Shown piece after piece: positions 46,550 to 56,660 of a stretch of 64,000 nucleotides of DNA. The DNA comes from Sphingobacterium sp. B16(2022) (GTDB lineage: Bacteria; Bacteroidota; Bacteroidia; Sphingobacteriales; Sphingobacteriaceae), in the NCBI RefSeq assembly GCF_012030425.1, contig NZ_JAAUVN010000001.1, positions 1,860,001 to 1,924,000 on the forward strand. The letters are read 5' to 3'. The notes beneath the pieces were generated by a model. The model saw nothing but the letters and a program-made list of their open reading frames with translations, searched no databases and had not been told where the DNA came from. The translations under genes were made by a program, and so were the position numbers. Numbering within the stretch: position 1 is the first letter of the stretch; the number at the start of each line of letters is the position of its first letter.

Positions 46550-48490
46550 TTAATTCTCCTCCTGATTTTCGAAAATATTTATAAATTTCCCATTCTCGTT
46601 CATTACTCTAATTATGGGATGTCTGGATCTAATATTTTGTTCAGACAAGACTAATTCTATTGCTTTCTTAATCTTAACAACACCAGCACTATCAATATTT
46701 ATCATAAGGCTTTTGTAAAGATTTTCTAAATAATCTTCTCCATTATAGAGATATGCTACAGATATAATTAAAATAAAGTTTTCGACATCGGATTTAATAT
46801 TTAAGCAACACTTCGTTGCATTGATCCAAGCTTCAATATCATTATTTTGGACAAGACCTGCCATTGTAAACGAAAACATAGCCTCTTCATATCTCGAATC
46901 AGCATTATAGACGAGTCCATAATTATACCAAGCCAAACCACATAATAAATCAGTATCCAACGCTTGTTCAAGAAATTCTTCAGGGGTACTACCCTTTTCT
47001 AATCTTGATAAGTCGGCGAATAACGACGCCTTAACTAAATCTCTTTTTTGAGATAAAATTTTCTTTTTTTCTGTTAAAGATTTCAAACACGAAAACTTAA
47101 GAAAAAATTCATTGGTATACTCCTTAGTATTATTTAGGTATACCTCAAATACCTTCACAGCTTCTTGGTAGTCTCCAGAAAACATCAATGCATCAGCGTA
47201 CAATCCTATTGTTAACCCTGTTGCACCCAAATCAATTGCTCTTTTATAGAACCGAGCGGATCTTTGATACTTCTCAAGAATAAACATGATCCCAGCCAAC
47301 TCAGCATAATAATAATCCTGTTCTTCATACCTAGGCTCAAATCTTTTCGCTGATACGAAATTTACAACAGATTCATAATACATTTGCTGTCCTCTGTAGT
47401 GATTTGCTAAATTATAGTGAGCAATTCCGATTTGTGTTTTATCATTATAACTTTTCGCTTTTTTAAGACGATTTACAAAAAAAGCCTCAATTGCACTAAT
47501 TTTTGATTTATTATTTAGCTCAGAACTTTTCAAAATATTAAGCTGAGTAATCAGCTGTATTTCCAGTGAAGAATTAATATCAAGAACACCTCCTATTAAA
47601 TCTAAAGTTTTATTAAAATAAGAGCTCTTAAAAAGTGGTGAAAGCAAATAAATCAAAGACTCCTGTTTATCAATTAATCGTCCCTCTAAGTTATTATCGT
47701 AGATAATCCGGCCACAATAATCAATTTGACCTATTTGAACCATGCATATTGCGCAACCAATTAAAATATCTTGAGCAATTTCTTGAGCAAATTTCTCAAC
47801 ATCCCGATCCTCTACACTATGAAACGAACAAGCTCTCAACCCGCAAAAATTTATTCTTAACTCTGAAGTATCTAAAGTTATTTCAATGATGGATTTAGAA
47901 CTGTTAACTAAGCGTATAGAGTCGGAATAGAAATTCAGCTCTTTCTTTATTTGTGTATCTAAAAAAACTTTTCTCTCGCCTTGAAATTCTCCATCTATAA
48001 TAAGTGAGCATTGAATGGGGAAGGTAAATTTCCCCGATTTAATGAGCCTTAAGTTATCAATCCTTCTTTCAATCTGATCCCCCGAGCTAGAATCCCACAA
48101 ATCATTTTCAAAAATCTTTATTCTAAATTTTTTAGCACCTTTCTTACTAAACGAGAGGTCTACATTATAAATCCACTTTACATAAAAACTATCCCTAAAC
48201 TCAGAATATCTAACTAATAGAACTGGAATATCAAGCATGCTATAATACCTCAAAACATCAATATCTAAATCAACATTCATTATGATAGAATCGTTTTTTG
48301 ATCCCGTAGCCTTTAATTGAACGTAAAAAATCAATCCTTGAGCTTTATCATCTTCGTCAAACAACTCTACCTCCCCATCTATCCCATAATCTTTGTTTTT
48401 AGTTCTAAAAACCCATCTTTGAGGTAAAATTAGTTGGAACTTTGCTATCGAAAGATCTTCGAGTCTATGTTGCATTGGTCTAATCGGCAT
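46550..48490 (-). CDS. DUF4365 nuclease-like domain fused to TPR repeats
   Basis: 646 residues. The N-terminal ~150 residues match DUF4365: the catalytic-type sequence DYGIDGEVELFDED (~32-45) followed by FYVQLKATGS (~54-63), the D...E...QxK order of restriction-like nucleases. Residues ~330-600 contain TPR units (AHYNLANHYRGQQMYYESVVN, AGIMFILEKYQRSARFYKRAI, LAWYNYGLVYNADSRYEEAM). DUF4365 proteins are common in defence islands. It lies 67 bp after the SF1 helicase gene on the same strand, probably one unit. Confidence 0.82.
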   Translation of the reverse strand: MPIRPMQHRLEDLSIAKFQLILPQRWVFRTKNKDYGIDGEVELFDEDDKAQGLIFYVQLKATGSKNDSIIMNVDLDIDVLRYYSMLDIPVLLVRYSEFRDSFYVKWIYNVDLSFSKKGAKKFRIKIFENDLWDSSSGDQIERRIDNLRLIKSGKFTFPIQCSLIIDGEFQGERKVFLDTQIKKELNFYSDSIRLVNSSKSIIEITLDTSELRINFCGLRACSFHSVEDRDVEKFAQEIAQDILIGCAICMVQIGQIDYCGRIIYDNNLEGRLIDKQESLIYLLSPLFKSSYFNKTLDLIGGVLDINSSLEIQLITQLNILKSSELNNKSKISAIEAFFVNRLKKAKSYNDKTQIGIAHYNLANHYRGQQMYYESVVNFVSAKRFEPRYEEQDYYYAELAGIMFILEKYQRSARFYKRAIDLGATGLTIGLYADALMFSGDYQEAVKVFEVYLNNTKEYTNEFFLKFSCLKSLTEKKKILSQKRDLVKASLFADLSRLEKGSTPEEFLEQALDTDLLCGLAWYNYGLVYNADSRYEEAMFSFTMAGLVQNNDIEAWINATKCCLNIKSDVENFILIISVAYLYNGEDYLENLYKSLMINIDSAGVVKIKKAIELVLSEQNIRSRHPIIRVMNENGKFINIFENQEEN

Positions 48491-48557
48491 TATTTTAAAC
48501 TTTACAAAATTTGAAACAAAAAAATAGTGAGTTAAACAGCATATCTTATAAAAACTT

Positions 48558-51500
48558 TTACCTTAAATCCAATTCACTAGACAGTGTGTTAAAATAGGGC
48601 TGATTTCGCCACAACTCTCTATTTCCAACTATAATGAAATTTTTCTTCGCTCTAGTCACTGCCACATTAACAAGATTAGGCTTTTGCGATGCCCATTTGC
48701 GGGCCCCACCACTATTTTGATCAGTACCCAAAATAAAAATAACCGTTTTTGCCTCCTTCCCTTGAAAAGTATGTACTGTACCACATTTTACGTGAGGATA
48801 TTTCAAGCTATTAAAGTGTTTTGTACAATGATCTGCTATGTTCTTAAAAGGACTTATAATATATACATCATCTCTTCCAATTACCTTTGAATTTTTATCT
48901 AAAAAATCTTCAATAGCGGCGATTTCTTCTAAAATAATATGCTTATTTAAGGCCGATTGTTCTGTTCTAACATCTATCCACTGGGTTTTAATTGCTGTGA
49001 CAATATCTGAACTAGTGCTCTCTAAACCAGGGAACAGTACCATCTGGTTATTGTAAGCGATTTTGTTGGATATGGAGAACATAGGCTCCTTGCAACGTCG
49101 ATGAACCCGCAATGGGAATCCTGTCCATACGGATGTGTCTCTGTAATCTACTATTGTTGTACCCTTATAGTTGGTTCGGTCTGCCAATTGTTGTAACGAA
49201 CTAACGTAAGGTGACCAAAGCAGGTCAACTTGATATTCTGCTCGTAGCTTCTCGACCAAACTAGGGGGGATCGTAACCACTGGTTCTATTTGCAGTGGAT
49301 CACCGATTACGACTGCTCTTTTTGAACGCTGCAGAATACCTATAGCGGATTGTGGTACCGCTTGTCCTGCTTCATCGATCAACGTCCACCCTATTTTTAA
49401 ATCGAATGGAAATTGTTTTGAGATAGAGGCTAATGTCGTCGATACAACGGGTACGCACAAGAAGAAACTATCCCATAAATGTTGCATCATCTTTGTGTCT
49501 TGATCCGGTCCTGATGCTAAATACATCATGAAGGTTCGCATATTCTTTGAAATGATACCTTCATTGACTTTGATCGTTAACTCATGGATGCGAAGTGCAC
49601 TTAAAAAAATATCAGATTGAATCTTTGCGAGCTTCAGAGAATAGAAAGGCATACTGAGGTGTAAGTCCTTTATGGATTGATCAACATTAGTCTCATTCGG
49701 CAAATTATTGATTTCAATACCATACCTGTTTAACAATACATCCTGTTTCTCTTTGAAGTCAGAAAAATACTGTTGGGGTTTTGATTTCTGTTGCTCTATC
49801 GCCTGTTTTTCACCCTTTAATGCCGCAATTTCTTGATTGATGCGCCTTACCTCTGCTTGATCCACACTGATAGCCTGGCTTATTGTTAACAGTTCATTTA
49901 ATGGTACTTGATACTGTTCATTCCAGCTTTTATAGGACTTAGTTCTAAACCATTTATGTATAAAATAGGGTGACGGCTGGTTGATCTTTAAGTAATCCAA
50001 TGTTTTCTGTACCCGAACCTGATTGGCACGTAGATCGTCCAGGTTTTTACTTTTTTGATGACGAGCTAATTCGCTGTTGGTTAGTTTTCTTTCGACCTCA
50101 GCCTCCTTTACTTTTAAGGCATGCAATAATCTGTGATTGACACCATATTGTTGTAATAAAACAAAATATGATTCTGATGCATTCTTAAAAGTTATAAACT
50201 CTGATTTCAGTACGCTATACTTTTCTTCTTCGTCTTTAAAGAGTCTTAAATAATGAAACTCATCAACTTTGGTTTTTTTACGAATGACATCTCTCAAAAA
50301 TGATGAAAAACCAGTCTTTTGACTATCTTTTTTGTCATCGTACCAAAAGTTATCAATGAATTGGTAACGGTTTTTGGCATTACCCAACACCGCAGCAAGT
50401 ATCCCCCAGTTTTTCTGTCCAGGTACTAAACGATCTGCAACTTCGGAAAAATACCCGACGTTAAGAGCCTCTGCATAGGAATCTGTGTCACGCTTGGGCA
50501 GTTCCTTAGATATGTTCTCGACAGCAGTATTATTATTACTGGTCACAACAATTCCATATTCACCTAGAAAACGGCTATCTAATTCATGATAATAATTGAC
50601 AAAAGAGGATGATTTCGATCCGATGCTATTTGCCCTTGGTTGAAATATTTGCGAAACACCTACCTCTAAAATTAAATCTGCCCGCTTGACGATGACATTG
50701 GCAATGATCTCCTTTAATAGGGTAGTTTTTCCAGTTCCCGGCGGTCCATTAACACTAAAAACACCTCCTTCTTCTAGCTCATGAAGTATATTTTGTACAG
50801 CTCCCTGTTGGGCATGATATAAGTTGTAATTTAACGAATTAGGCCATCTTCCCTCACTTAGATATTTGGGATTAATCGAATCTAAAAATGATCCGCGATT
50901 GTTTAGTATATCAACACGCTGTGATTCATTTATTGTTCTTAACAATAACTTCGATACAGTTGTATTTACTTTATCTTCCTTTAGCTGTAATACTTTGTTA
51001 AGATCATCTAAATAAAAACTATTTAAAAACGGAGGATCGATATCCCTGTCTTTTCTTACTTCTCTGACATTGAGGTAGACTACTATTTCATCTTGGAACC
51101 AAAAAGATATCAGTTTTTTCAACTCATCGATCTCCTCTTTTAATCGAGCATAAGAAAATGGTCTGGAAACAACTTCGCTTTCACCTGCTAAAATAGCATG
51201 TTCTTTAATAATCTTATCCCGATCAATAAAATCATCATTTTGCTCTTTGATGAGTTTATTGACCTGGTCGAGTGATTTATGATCATGGAGTAGCTTGATT
51301 CCGAATATATAGGATGGCAAAAGGTAGCCAAAATCCTTTACTGTCCCTTCCTGCGAAATACTAATGCTACACAATAGCGTACGACCATTAACGAAATCAT
51401 AGTCTTCGTCTTTCAACCTTTCATCTACTGAAAAATAACTATCGATAGTCTTAAACACCTTCTTCTTGTCAACTGTCCCTAAAACAAGCGTGTAAAGCAA

Positions 51501-51719
51501 TTCGTGGTTCTCTTTTGTTGAAACATTTCCTCTAAGCCACGGTTCATCTTCCGTAAAGCCTATTCTGGAATAGCTGTTATTTTCTGATTGCTCTAACTTA
51601 AAATCCGGTAAATTAAAAACCTCGATCGATCTCCAATACTTTATAATTGATTGCAAGTGTTCTTTTTCTTTCATAATATGCTTTAAAAGCTCATCTTCGG
51701 ACTTAATACTAAAAAACAC
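48558..51719 (-). CDS. SF1 (Dna2/NAM7/UPF1-type) helicase
   Basis: 1053 residues. Walker A NGPPGTGKTTLLKE (~328), a long coiled-coil-rich insertion (~430-750), motif II TLIDEAGQAVPQSA (~780), GDPLQIEPV (motif III), and the C-terminal RecA domain with TVHTFQGKEAKTVIF and VAVTRAKKNF (~990-1020). The N-terminal 300 residues are unrecognised. No PLD or kinase domain is present, so it does not match Mokosh as I know it. It heads the module with the DUF4365-TPR gene. Confidence 0.85.
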   Translation of the reverse strand: MFFSIKSEDELLKHIMKEKEHLQSIIKYWRSIEVFNLPDFKLEQSENNSYSRIGFTEDEPWLRGNVSTKENHELLYTLVLGTVDKKKVFKTIDSYFSVDERLKDEDYDFVNGRTLLCSISISQEGTVKDFGYLLPSYIFGIKLLHDHKSLDQVNKLIKEQNDDFIDRDKIIKEHAILAGESEVVSRPFSYARLKEEIDELKKLISFWFQDEIVVYLNVREVRKDRDIDPPFLNSFYLDDLNKVLQLKEDKVNTTVSKLLLRTINESQRVDILNNRGSFLDSINPKYLSEGRWPNSLNYNLYHAQQGAVQNILHELEEGGVFSVNGPPGTGKTTLLKEIIANVIVKRADLILEVGVSQIFQPRANSIGSKSSSFVNYYHELDSRFLGEYGIVVTSNNNTAVENISKELPKRDTDSYAEALNVGYFSEVADRLVPGQKNWGILAAVLGNAKNRYQFIDNFWYDDKKDSQKTGFSSFLRDVIRKKTKVDEFHYLRLFKDEEEKYSVLKSEFITFKNASESYFVLLQQYGVNHRLLHALKVKEAEVERKLTNSELARHQKSKNLDDLRANQVRVQKTLDYLKINQPSPYFIHKWFRTKSYKSWNEQYQVPLNELLTISQAISVDQAEVRRINQEIAALKGEKQAIEQQKSKPQQYFSDFKEKQDVLLNRYGIEINNLPNETNVDQSIKDLHLSMPFYSLKLAKIQSDIFLSALRIHELTIKVNEGIISKNMRTFMMYLASGPDQDTKMMQHLWDSFFLCVPVVSTTLASISKQFPFDLKIGWTLIDEAGQAVPQSAIGILQRSKRAVVIGDPLQIEPVVTIPPSLVEKLRAEYQVDLLWSPYVSSLQQLADRTNYKGTTIVDYRDTSVWTGFPLRVHRRCKEPMFSISNKIAYNNQMVLFPGLESTSSDIVTAIKTQWIDVRTEQSALNKHIILEEIAAIEDFLDKNSKVIGRDDVYIISPFKNIADHCTKHFNSLKYPHVKCGTVHTFQGKEAKTVIFILGTDQNSGGARKWASQKPNLVNVAVTRAKKNFIIVGNRELWRNQPYFNTLSSELDLR

Positions 51720-52669
51720 TACAGAGAAATATCTGGAAATTTTTATTATCCGTTCGCCATTATCAAAAATAGTAATTCCTTCTTGCTATACAATAAAGAA
51801 TGGATATGTGACAAGAAAGTTTAATAAACTTGCGCTGGATCAGACCACCGAAACCTTCATACCAGATGGCCGCTATACTATAAGTTGATCAACAATGATA
51901 TTATTCGAATAAATCATCACAATTTCATTGTTGAGCAGAATTTTGAAAAGCTAAAAATATTCTAAAAAAAACTTTGTAAAAGGTCAAAAGGAATTTCTCA
52001 ATTTGTTAAAGCTATTAATCATTTTTCATCAAATCACGAACTGCTTAAAATATCAAACCGTCCATAAACAAACTAACGATCTGTCCAGTTATCATTTACA
52101 CAGATATTAATCTTTACATGTTGGGACTAAATTATTATGCTGATAGTTATTTGTGAACACTATTATGATAAATTGGTATTTCAGAGTAATGATGCCAGCA
52201 TACTCATAACAAGCACTTATGAAATTGATGAACTTGATCATAAATGATATATCAAAGAAATCGACTATGGCAATGCACAATTGGGGCTTAAGCCTACCAC
52301 AACAATATTTTAAATTTTGTGATAGGCTCAAGCTAAATAGAAACTTTTAGAGAGAAACCAATGATAAAGTTACTGCCCCCTCAGACTTGTGCAAATGTTT
52401 TTCGCGATGATTTCACTTTTTAACTGCTTTAGGCGTATCGTATTTTTATATATGATTAAAAGTCTTCAACTATACCCTATTTTACACTTAAAGACTTGTT
52501 GAGTTAATTATATTTACAAATATTTTTTAGAAAACAGCCTCACACATGTTTAACCCTTGTTTTTTAAAATATTATCTCTACCAGGGAAAATAATTTAAAA
52601 AACCACTTAATTAAATCATTTTTGTAAATAATTTAATTATCTTCGATTTTTTATTAAGCTATATTTTAT
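51720..52669. other. 950-bp AT-rich non-coding region
   Basis: No supported gene. A short peptide-like stretch near 51840-51890 could be debris of a lost gene. A 74-codon minus-strand ORF at 52107-52331 has no coding character. It must hold the promoters of the SF1 helicase gene (leftward) and of the lipoprotein gene (rightward). Confidence 0.5.
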
Positions 52670-53665
52670 ATGAAAAGTGTACTAACATTATTGGCGATTG
52701 TGCCATTCCTATTTTATGGATGTAAGAAGGGGGAATCAACTGAAACTGATCCTAAAGAAAAATTATATCAGGTCACGCTAAAAACCTCTGGACTAGAGCA
52801 ATCAATAAGACCTCTAAACCTAAAGACAAGCTCAGCTAACACTGCAAAAAGTATGTCAGATATTGAAAACCCAGATAATCCTACTGGTATTGATTTTTTG
52901 ATTTATGGGAAAGATGGATTGGTTAAACAAATTCATAGTTCTTTTTACAATGTAAATGGTACACCTATAACTGGTGCAGATCAAATTAAATTAGAACTAC
53001 CTACTGGAAAATATAGTGTTTATGCTTTAGCTTATAACGGTTATTTTGGTGATTTTTATTGGGAAGATACAACAGTAGAAAATTTCTATTTCAATTTTAA
53101 TCATACAGTACAGGGCGCAAGTACTCATGTCATTAATTATTGCTCTATATTCCGAAACCCTAATAAATTAGTTGCTTTTGAGGTTGGTGAAACTCCAGTT
53201 ACTGCTAATATTCAATTATCAAGGTTCAATTCAAAAATTGAATTTAAAGTAACTGGTATAATTCCTAACCATGTCGATTATATCTTGTTACAAGGCCCAC
53301 ATTCTAAAGATGTCTTATTACACAGTCCAACAACGATAAATACAGGTTCTACGACCGGATATCTGAGATTGAATGTCAATGATATACGAAATCAACAAGA
53401 AAAAATATTATCATCAATTTTCTATCCAAGAGCCTATTCGACTGATAAAGTTTCAAAGCCTGAAAACTTTGAAATTCAATATTTCGATAAAGAAAATAAG
53501 ATACTAGGTAGAAGAGCTGTTAAAGATGTTATTTTTAAAGAAGGACACATCACTAGATTGTCTGGCGATTTATTTGGATCAATAGATAATCCATCAGGAT
53601 CTGCTTCTATTAAAGTTGACATTATTAAGGATTACAATAATAGTATAATCAATAAAGATTTATAG
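52670..53665 (+). CDS. Lipoprotein with FimB/Mfa2-like look
   Basis: 331 residues. The lipoprotein signal MKSVLTLLAIVPFLFYGC has the lipid-accepting Cys in FYGC. Mature beta-rich domains follow, with the pattern IKLELPTGKYSVYALAYNG and NIQLSRFNSKIEFKVTGIIP that resembles FimB/Mfa2-type fimbrial anchor or related surface lipoproteins of Bacteroidota. It should sit on the outer membrane. No major fimbrial subunit is encoded beside it. It separates the defence modules from repeat copy C. Confidence 0.65.
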   Translation: MKSVLTLLAIVPFLFYGCKKGESTETDPKEKLYQVTLKTSGLEQSIRPLNLKTSSANTAKSMSDIENPDNPTGIDFLIYGKDGLVKQIHSSFYNVNGTPITGADQIKLELPTGKYSVYALAYNGYFGDFYWEDTTVENFYFNFNHTVQGASTHVINYCSIFRNPNKLVAFEVGETPVTANIQLSRFNSKIEFKVTGIIPNHVDYILLQGPHSKDVLLHSPTTINTGSTTGYLRLNVNDIRNQQEKILSSIFYPRAYSTDKVSKPENFEIQYFDKENKILGRRAVKDVIFKEGHITRLSGDLFGSIDNPSGSASIKVDIIKDYNNSIINKDL

Positions 53666-54871
53666 ATCCAGAACAATAACGACCATGTCCGTAAAAATTG
53701 ACTGGAATTATAAATAGAATTGTGTCAAAGGTTAATTTCTAGTCCGATAGGGCTGAAAATTAACCCTTGTCTTTACCGTAAATATAGTGGCATGCTTCCT
53801 AAGACAATTTGCTAATCGCAAAATACATCACCCGCTACTGACTGCTATCGTATTCTTTTTAGAAATTACTCATAAAGGAGCAGATATGGATTCTAACAAA
53901 GATGCTAAACAAGTGGTAAATACGTTTTTAAATAAAAGTAACCATAACCTTGTACAAGATTCGTCAAGCAATTTTCTTCACAAAAATGGTTTAAAACTCT
54001 TTTAAATACCCCAATCACTTTCAAATCTAAAAGCTCTTCATCTCGGAGTACAATATATTTCATCGGTAGATAACCGTTTCCTAAAAATCCGTTTACGATA
54101 TTTTCAACTGCTTTTATTATTCATATCATGATTTAATATTATTACTAGAGATCCACTGCAACTGATGTTTTTTTTTCTATTGGATTAGACTAAGCAGATA
54201 TTTTCAGCAATATCTTTCTACAAAAAAAATCCATTTCCATGTTAAGCAATTTTTAAGTATATTTTAATTAAAATATTGAAAAAGGGTTTCGAACTAAATC
54301 GCCATTATGGGTGGATTCACAACCATATACATGAAGCAGTAATTGTTAGTGAACGCCGATATTAACACTAACAGCAGTAGGTACTAGACCCTTTTCTTAA
54401 TTTAGATAGGATTTCTTAAAAACAATATGGCCGTTTAGAAATCATTTACAATATGAACTGAAAATCAAGGATTAAAAAATAAAAAGCAAAATAGTTTTGT
54501 ATTCTTCAATTGCGCGCAATGATAAGTAATCTTATTTTACCCTGTATACGGGAAACCGTAAAGGAGAAAATGGAGGAATACATTCGGCTTTATCGCGTAT
54601 GCTTAACAGACCCTGCATAATTTATACTACCGATTGCAATTGCGCCTTTGTCTTTCAATTCGTTTCAGGAACCAAAATGATTATTACACCTTTTATATTA
54701 ATTCAAAATCAATTACATTCATCGCTGATAAAAGTCTTTTTTATTTCCTTTTATAGTATATTAGCAAATACTATATTTCTTATGCTAACCGTGATACAAA
54801 TTTAAAATTCAGTCTGCCATTTTCGCCAAACCACAAACCATCTATAATTTTACAAATACGACAAATACAAA
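53666..54871. other. 1.2-kb intergenic region with gene debris and repeat C
   Basis: Contains repeat copy C (54425-54591). A 72-codon plus ORF (53787-54005, internal MDSNKDAKQVVNTFLNKSN) has partly coding-like composition and may be the remnant of a gene. It is not secure enough to call. The 68-codon ORF at 54599-54805 looks random. Confidence 0.5.
54425..54591 (+). repeat. Large direct repeat, copy C
   Basis: Begins ATATGGCCGTTTAGAAATCA and carries every block of copy B, including TTGCGCGCAA, TACGGGAAACCGTAAAGG and GGAATACATTCGGCTT. Shares with copy A the TTTAGAAATCA and GTATACGGG-like details that differ in B. Same orientation. Confidence 0.88.
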
Positions 54872-55552
54872 ATGAGAGTTTATAAAACGGGAATTATTCT
54901 GATTATTTTAAGTTGGATTGCTTGCTTAAATCCTTATTGGATAATATTTGGAGGACCAGTTTTTATAATCGGACTTTTGATAGTATGGCTCTCTAAAATC
55001 AAGCTAAAGACAAAATTACTAACGACCTTTTTACCACTGCTACTTTGGTATCCTGGAATGCTTGCATTCGTCTTTTTAGTCTCAAAGCATATGACACCAG
55101 AGACCTTTCTAATTCCTAAAGACTTTAGAGGTCAAATCACGCTAATTTATAATGAGCCTTGTGGACAGACTGTTCCAAAAGTAGATGGAAGACTGATTTA
55201 CAAAATTCCAGATAATGGAGTTATGATACTCACAAACAAATTTGAGACTGGTATCATAGACCAAGAGTATTATTTTGTTGATAAAAACTGGAACAAAATA
55301 GAAAAAATACCAGAACTTATACAGCAAGACTTTAACGAAGACTACACACTTGAAAAGAACAAAAATGAGCCTCCAAGAAATAAGGTCGGTATATTTTTAC
55401 TTGGGACAGCTAGTGGATCTACTGCAATGAATGAGAATTATGAGTTTCATATGATGGCAGTCACTTCCTGGGACAATTTTAGAGTTCAAGACGATGGAGG
55501 TATTCCGGACAAATTAATCGACAGCTTATTATTCCAATGCAGGAAAAAATAA
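54872..55552 (+). CDS. Membrane protein, DUF6843-like exported domain
   Basis: 226 residues with two N-terminal hydrophobic helices (GIILIILSWIACLNPYWIIFG...FIIGLLIVWLS, ~8-43, and LLTTFLPLLLWYPGMLAFVFLV, ~49-70). A soluble domain follows, beginning FLIPKDFRGQITLIYNEPCG, which resembles DUF6843-type domains (tentative). Function unknown. It overlaps the next gene by 16 bp. Confidence 0.6.
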   Translation: MRVYKTGIILIILSWIACLNPYWIIFGGPVFIIGLLIVWLSKIKLKTKLLTTFLPLLLWYPGMLAFVFLVSKHMTPETFLIPKDFRGQITLIYNEPCGQTVPKVDGRLIYKIPDNGVMILTNKFETGIIDQEYYFVDKNWNKIEKIPELIQQDFNEDYTLEKNKNEPPRNKVGIFLLGTASGSTAMNENYEFHMMAVTSWDNFRVQDDGGIPDKLIDSLLFQCRKK

Positions 55553-55944
55553 CCATACAATATTTAATTGGTGTAGGACTTGCACTTTTGACAATTCCAA
55601 TAGTTGAAGGGGCGCTTGCGGTACTTCCGAACATTGGTTGGTATTTTTTTACTGTTATGTATATTACGGTATTTACTTTGCAAATCACCTTTTACTACTT
55701 GACAACAAACTTCGAATTTGGCTGGACGGTTTTGAGTTTTATTTTGAACTATATACTCTGGACATTTGAGCAAGTAACTATTGAGAAGACTTTTCACGAC
55801 TCCATTATTTACAATGGAGAGAACGGAAAACTTGGCGTATACATTCTTGGCGGACTACTTTGGGTAACAAATAAAATTCTTATTGATAAACTTTTTGACC
55901 TTAATAAATCCATTCACAAGCAGAGCAGTAGAATAAATGCATAG
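55537..55944 (+). CDS. Small multi-pass membrane protein, 135 aa
   Basis: 135 residues with four likely membrane helices: LIGVGLALLTIPIVEGALAVL, NIGWYFFTVMYITVFTLQIT, FGWTVLSFILNYILWTFEQV and LGVYILGGLLWVTNKILI. It overlaps the preceding gene by 16 bp, so the pair is probably co-translated. No family recognised. Confidence 0.6.
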   Translation: MQEKITIQYLIGVGLALLTIPIVEGALAVLPNIGWYFFTVMYITVFTLQITFYYLTTNFEFGWTVLSFILNYILWTFEQVTIEKTFHDSIIYNGENGKLGVYILGGLLWVTNKILIDKLFDLNKSIHKQSSRINA

Positions 55945-56109
55945 TGAATTTTGCATATTGCTTTTGGCTTCTTTGGTACTTTTACTTGTGAATACTTGAT
56001 GACAATAAAGAGGATATCATTTTAATGAATTTTTACACTTGTAATTGTAAAGCATATATTTTGTTTACGAAATGATTTAACATGAGCTAGTTAGAAAATT
56101 TAACAAAGC

Positions 56110-56463
56110 CTATTTATCCAAAGCAAAATATCCTCCATCTTTTGGTGCACCTCGAAATTCTATCAACATGTTTTCGCGGAGTAGCTTAAGATAACGTTCA
56201 ACAGTAGAATGACCTTTACCGATAGCAATAGCAAGTTGTTTAGCATTCATACCAGGAGTAGTATTTATAAGGGTAATAAGTCTATTAAGACTATCATTTA
56301 CACCCTCACGTACACCTTCTACAACAATATCATTTACACCCTCACGTACACCCTCACGTACACCCTCACCTATTCCAAGTCCAGGAAACTCAAGTATAAG
56401 ATGATCACCATCTTCTTTCCAAATAGGATCTGTTAGGCCATAAGTCTTACAATCCTTCTCCAT
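56110..56463 (-). pseudogene. Truncated C-terminus of an AlbA_2/COG2865-type regulator
   Basis: 117 residues that match only the end of AlbA_2-domain regulators: the join KDCKTYGLTDPIWKEDGDHLIL, then the EGVREGV linker and a winged helix (PGMNAKQLAIAIGKGHSTVERYLKLLRENMLI). The frame continues upstream past the ATG (GDRASGASNRR) before a stop, so the catalytic/DNA-binding N-terminus of about 350 residues has been lost. The linker is encoded by tandem 12-bp units (~56308-56370). Confidence 0.7.
56308..56370. repeat. Tandem 12-bp units encoding the EGVR linker
   Basis: CCTCACGTACA-type units repeat, interrupted once, over about 60 bp inside the truncated regulator gene. Each unit adds four codons (GVRE). 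This is a likely site of length variation. Confidence 0.7.
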
Positions 56464-56660
56464 CCGTCGATTAGAGGCTCCTGAAGCGCGATCTCCAGTA
56501 AGATGATGTCCAGTTACCTTCTATCAAGAACTATACTTCTAATCATGCTGAATGAGCGATTACAAGATGGACAATCATCGGTATTATAATGACGATTTGG
56601 GGAAAGATTCTGTATATTAGCCTCACTGAACAATATTGCCATTAATAAAAACAAACCTCA

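Noticed and set aside
48558..51719. Mokosh system
   Set aside because: The SF1 helicase fits, but there is no kinase domain, PLD domain or second Mokosh gene.
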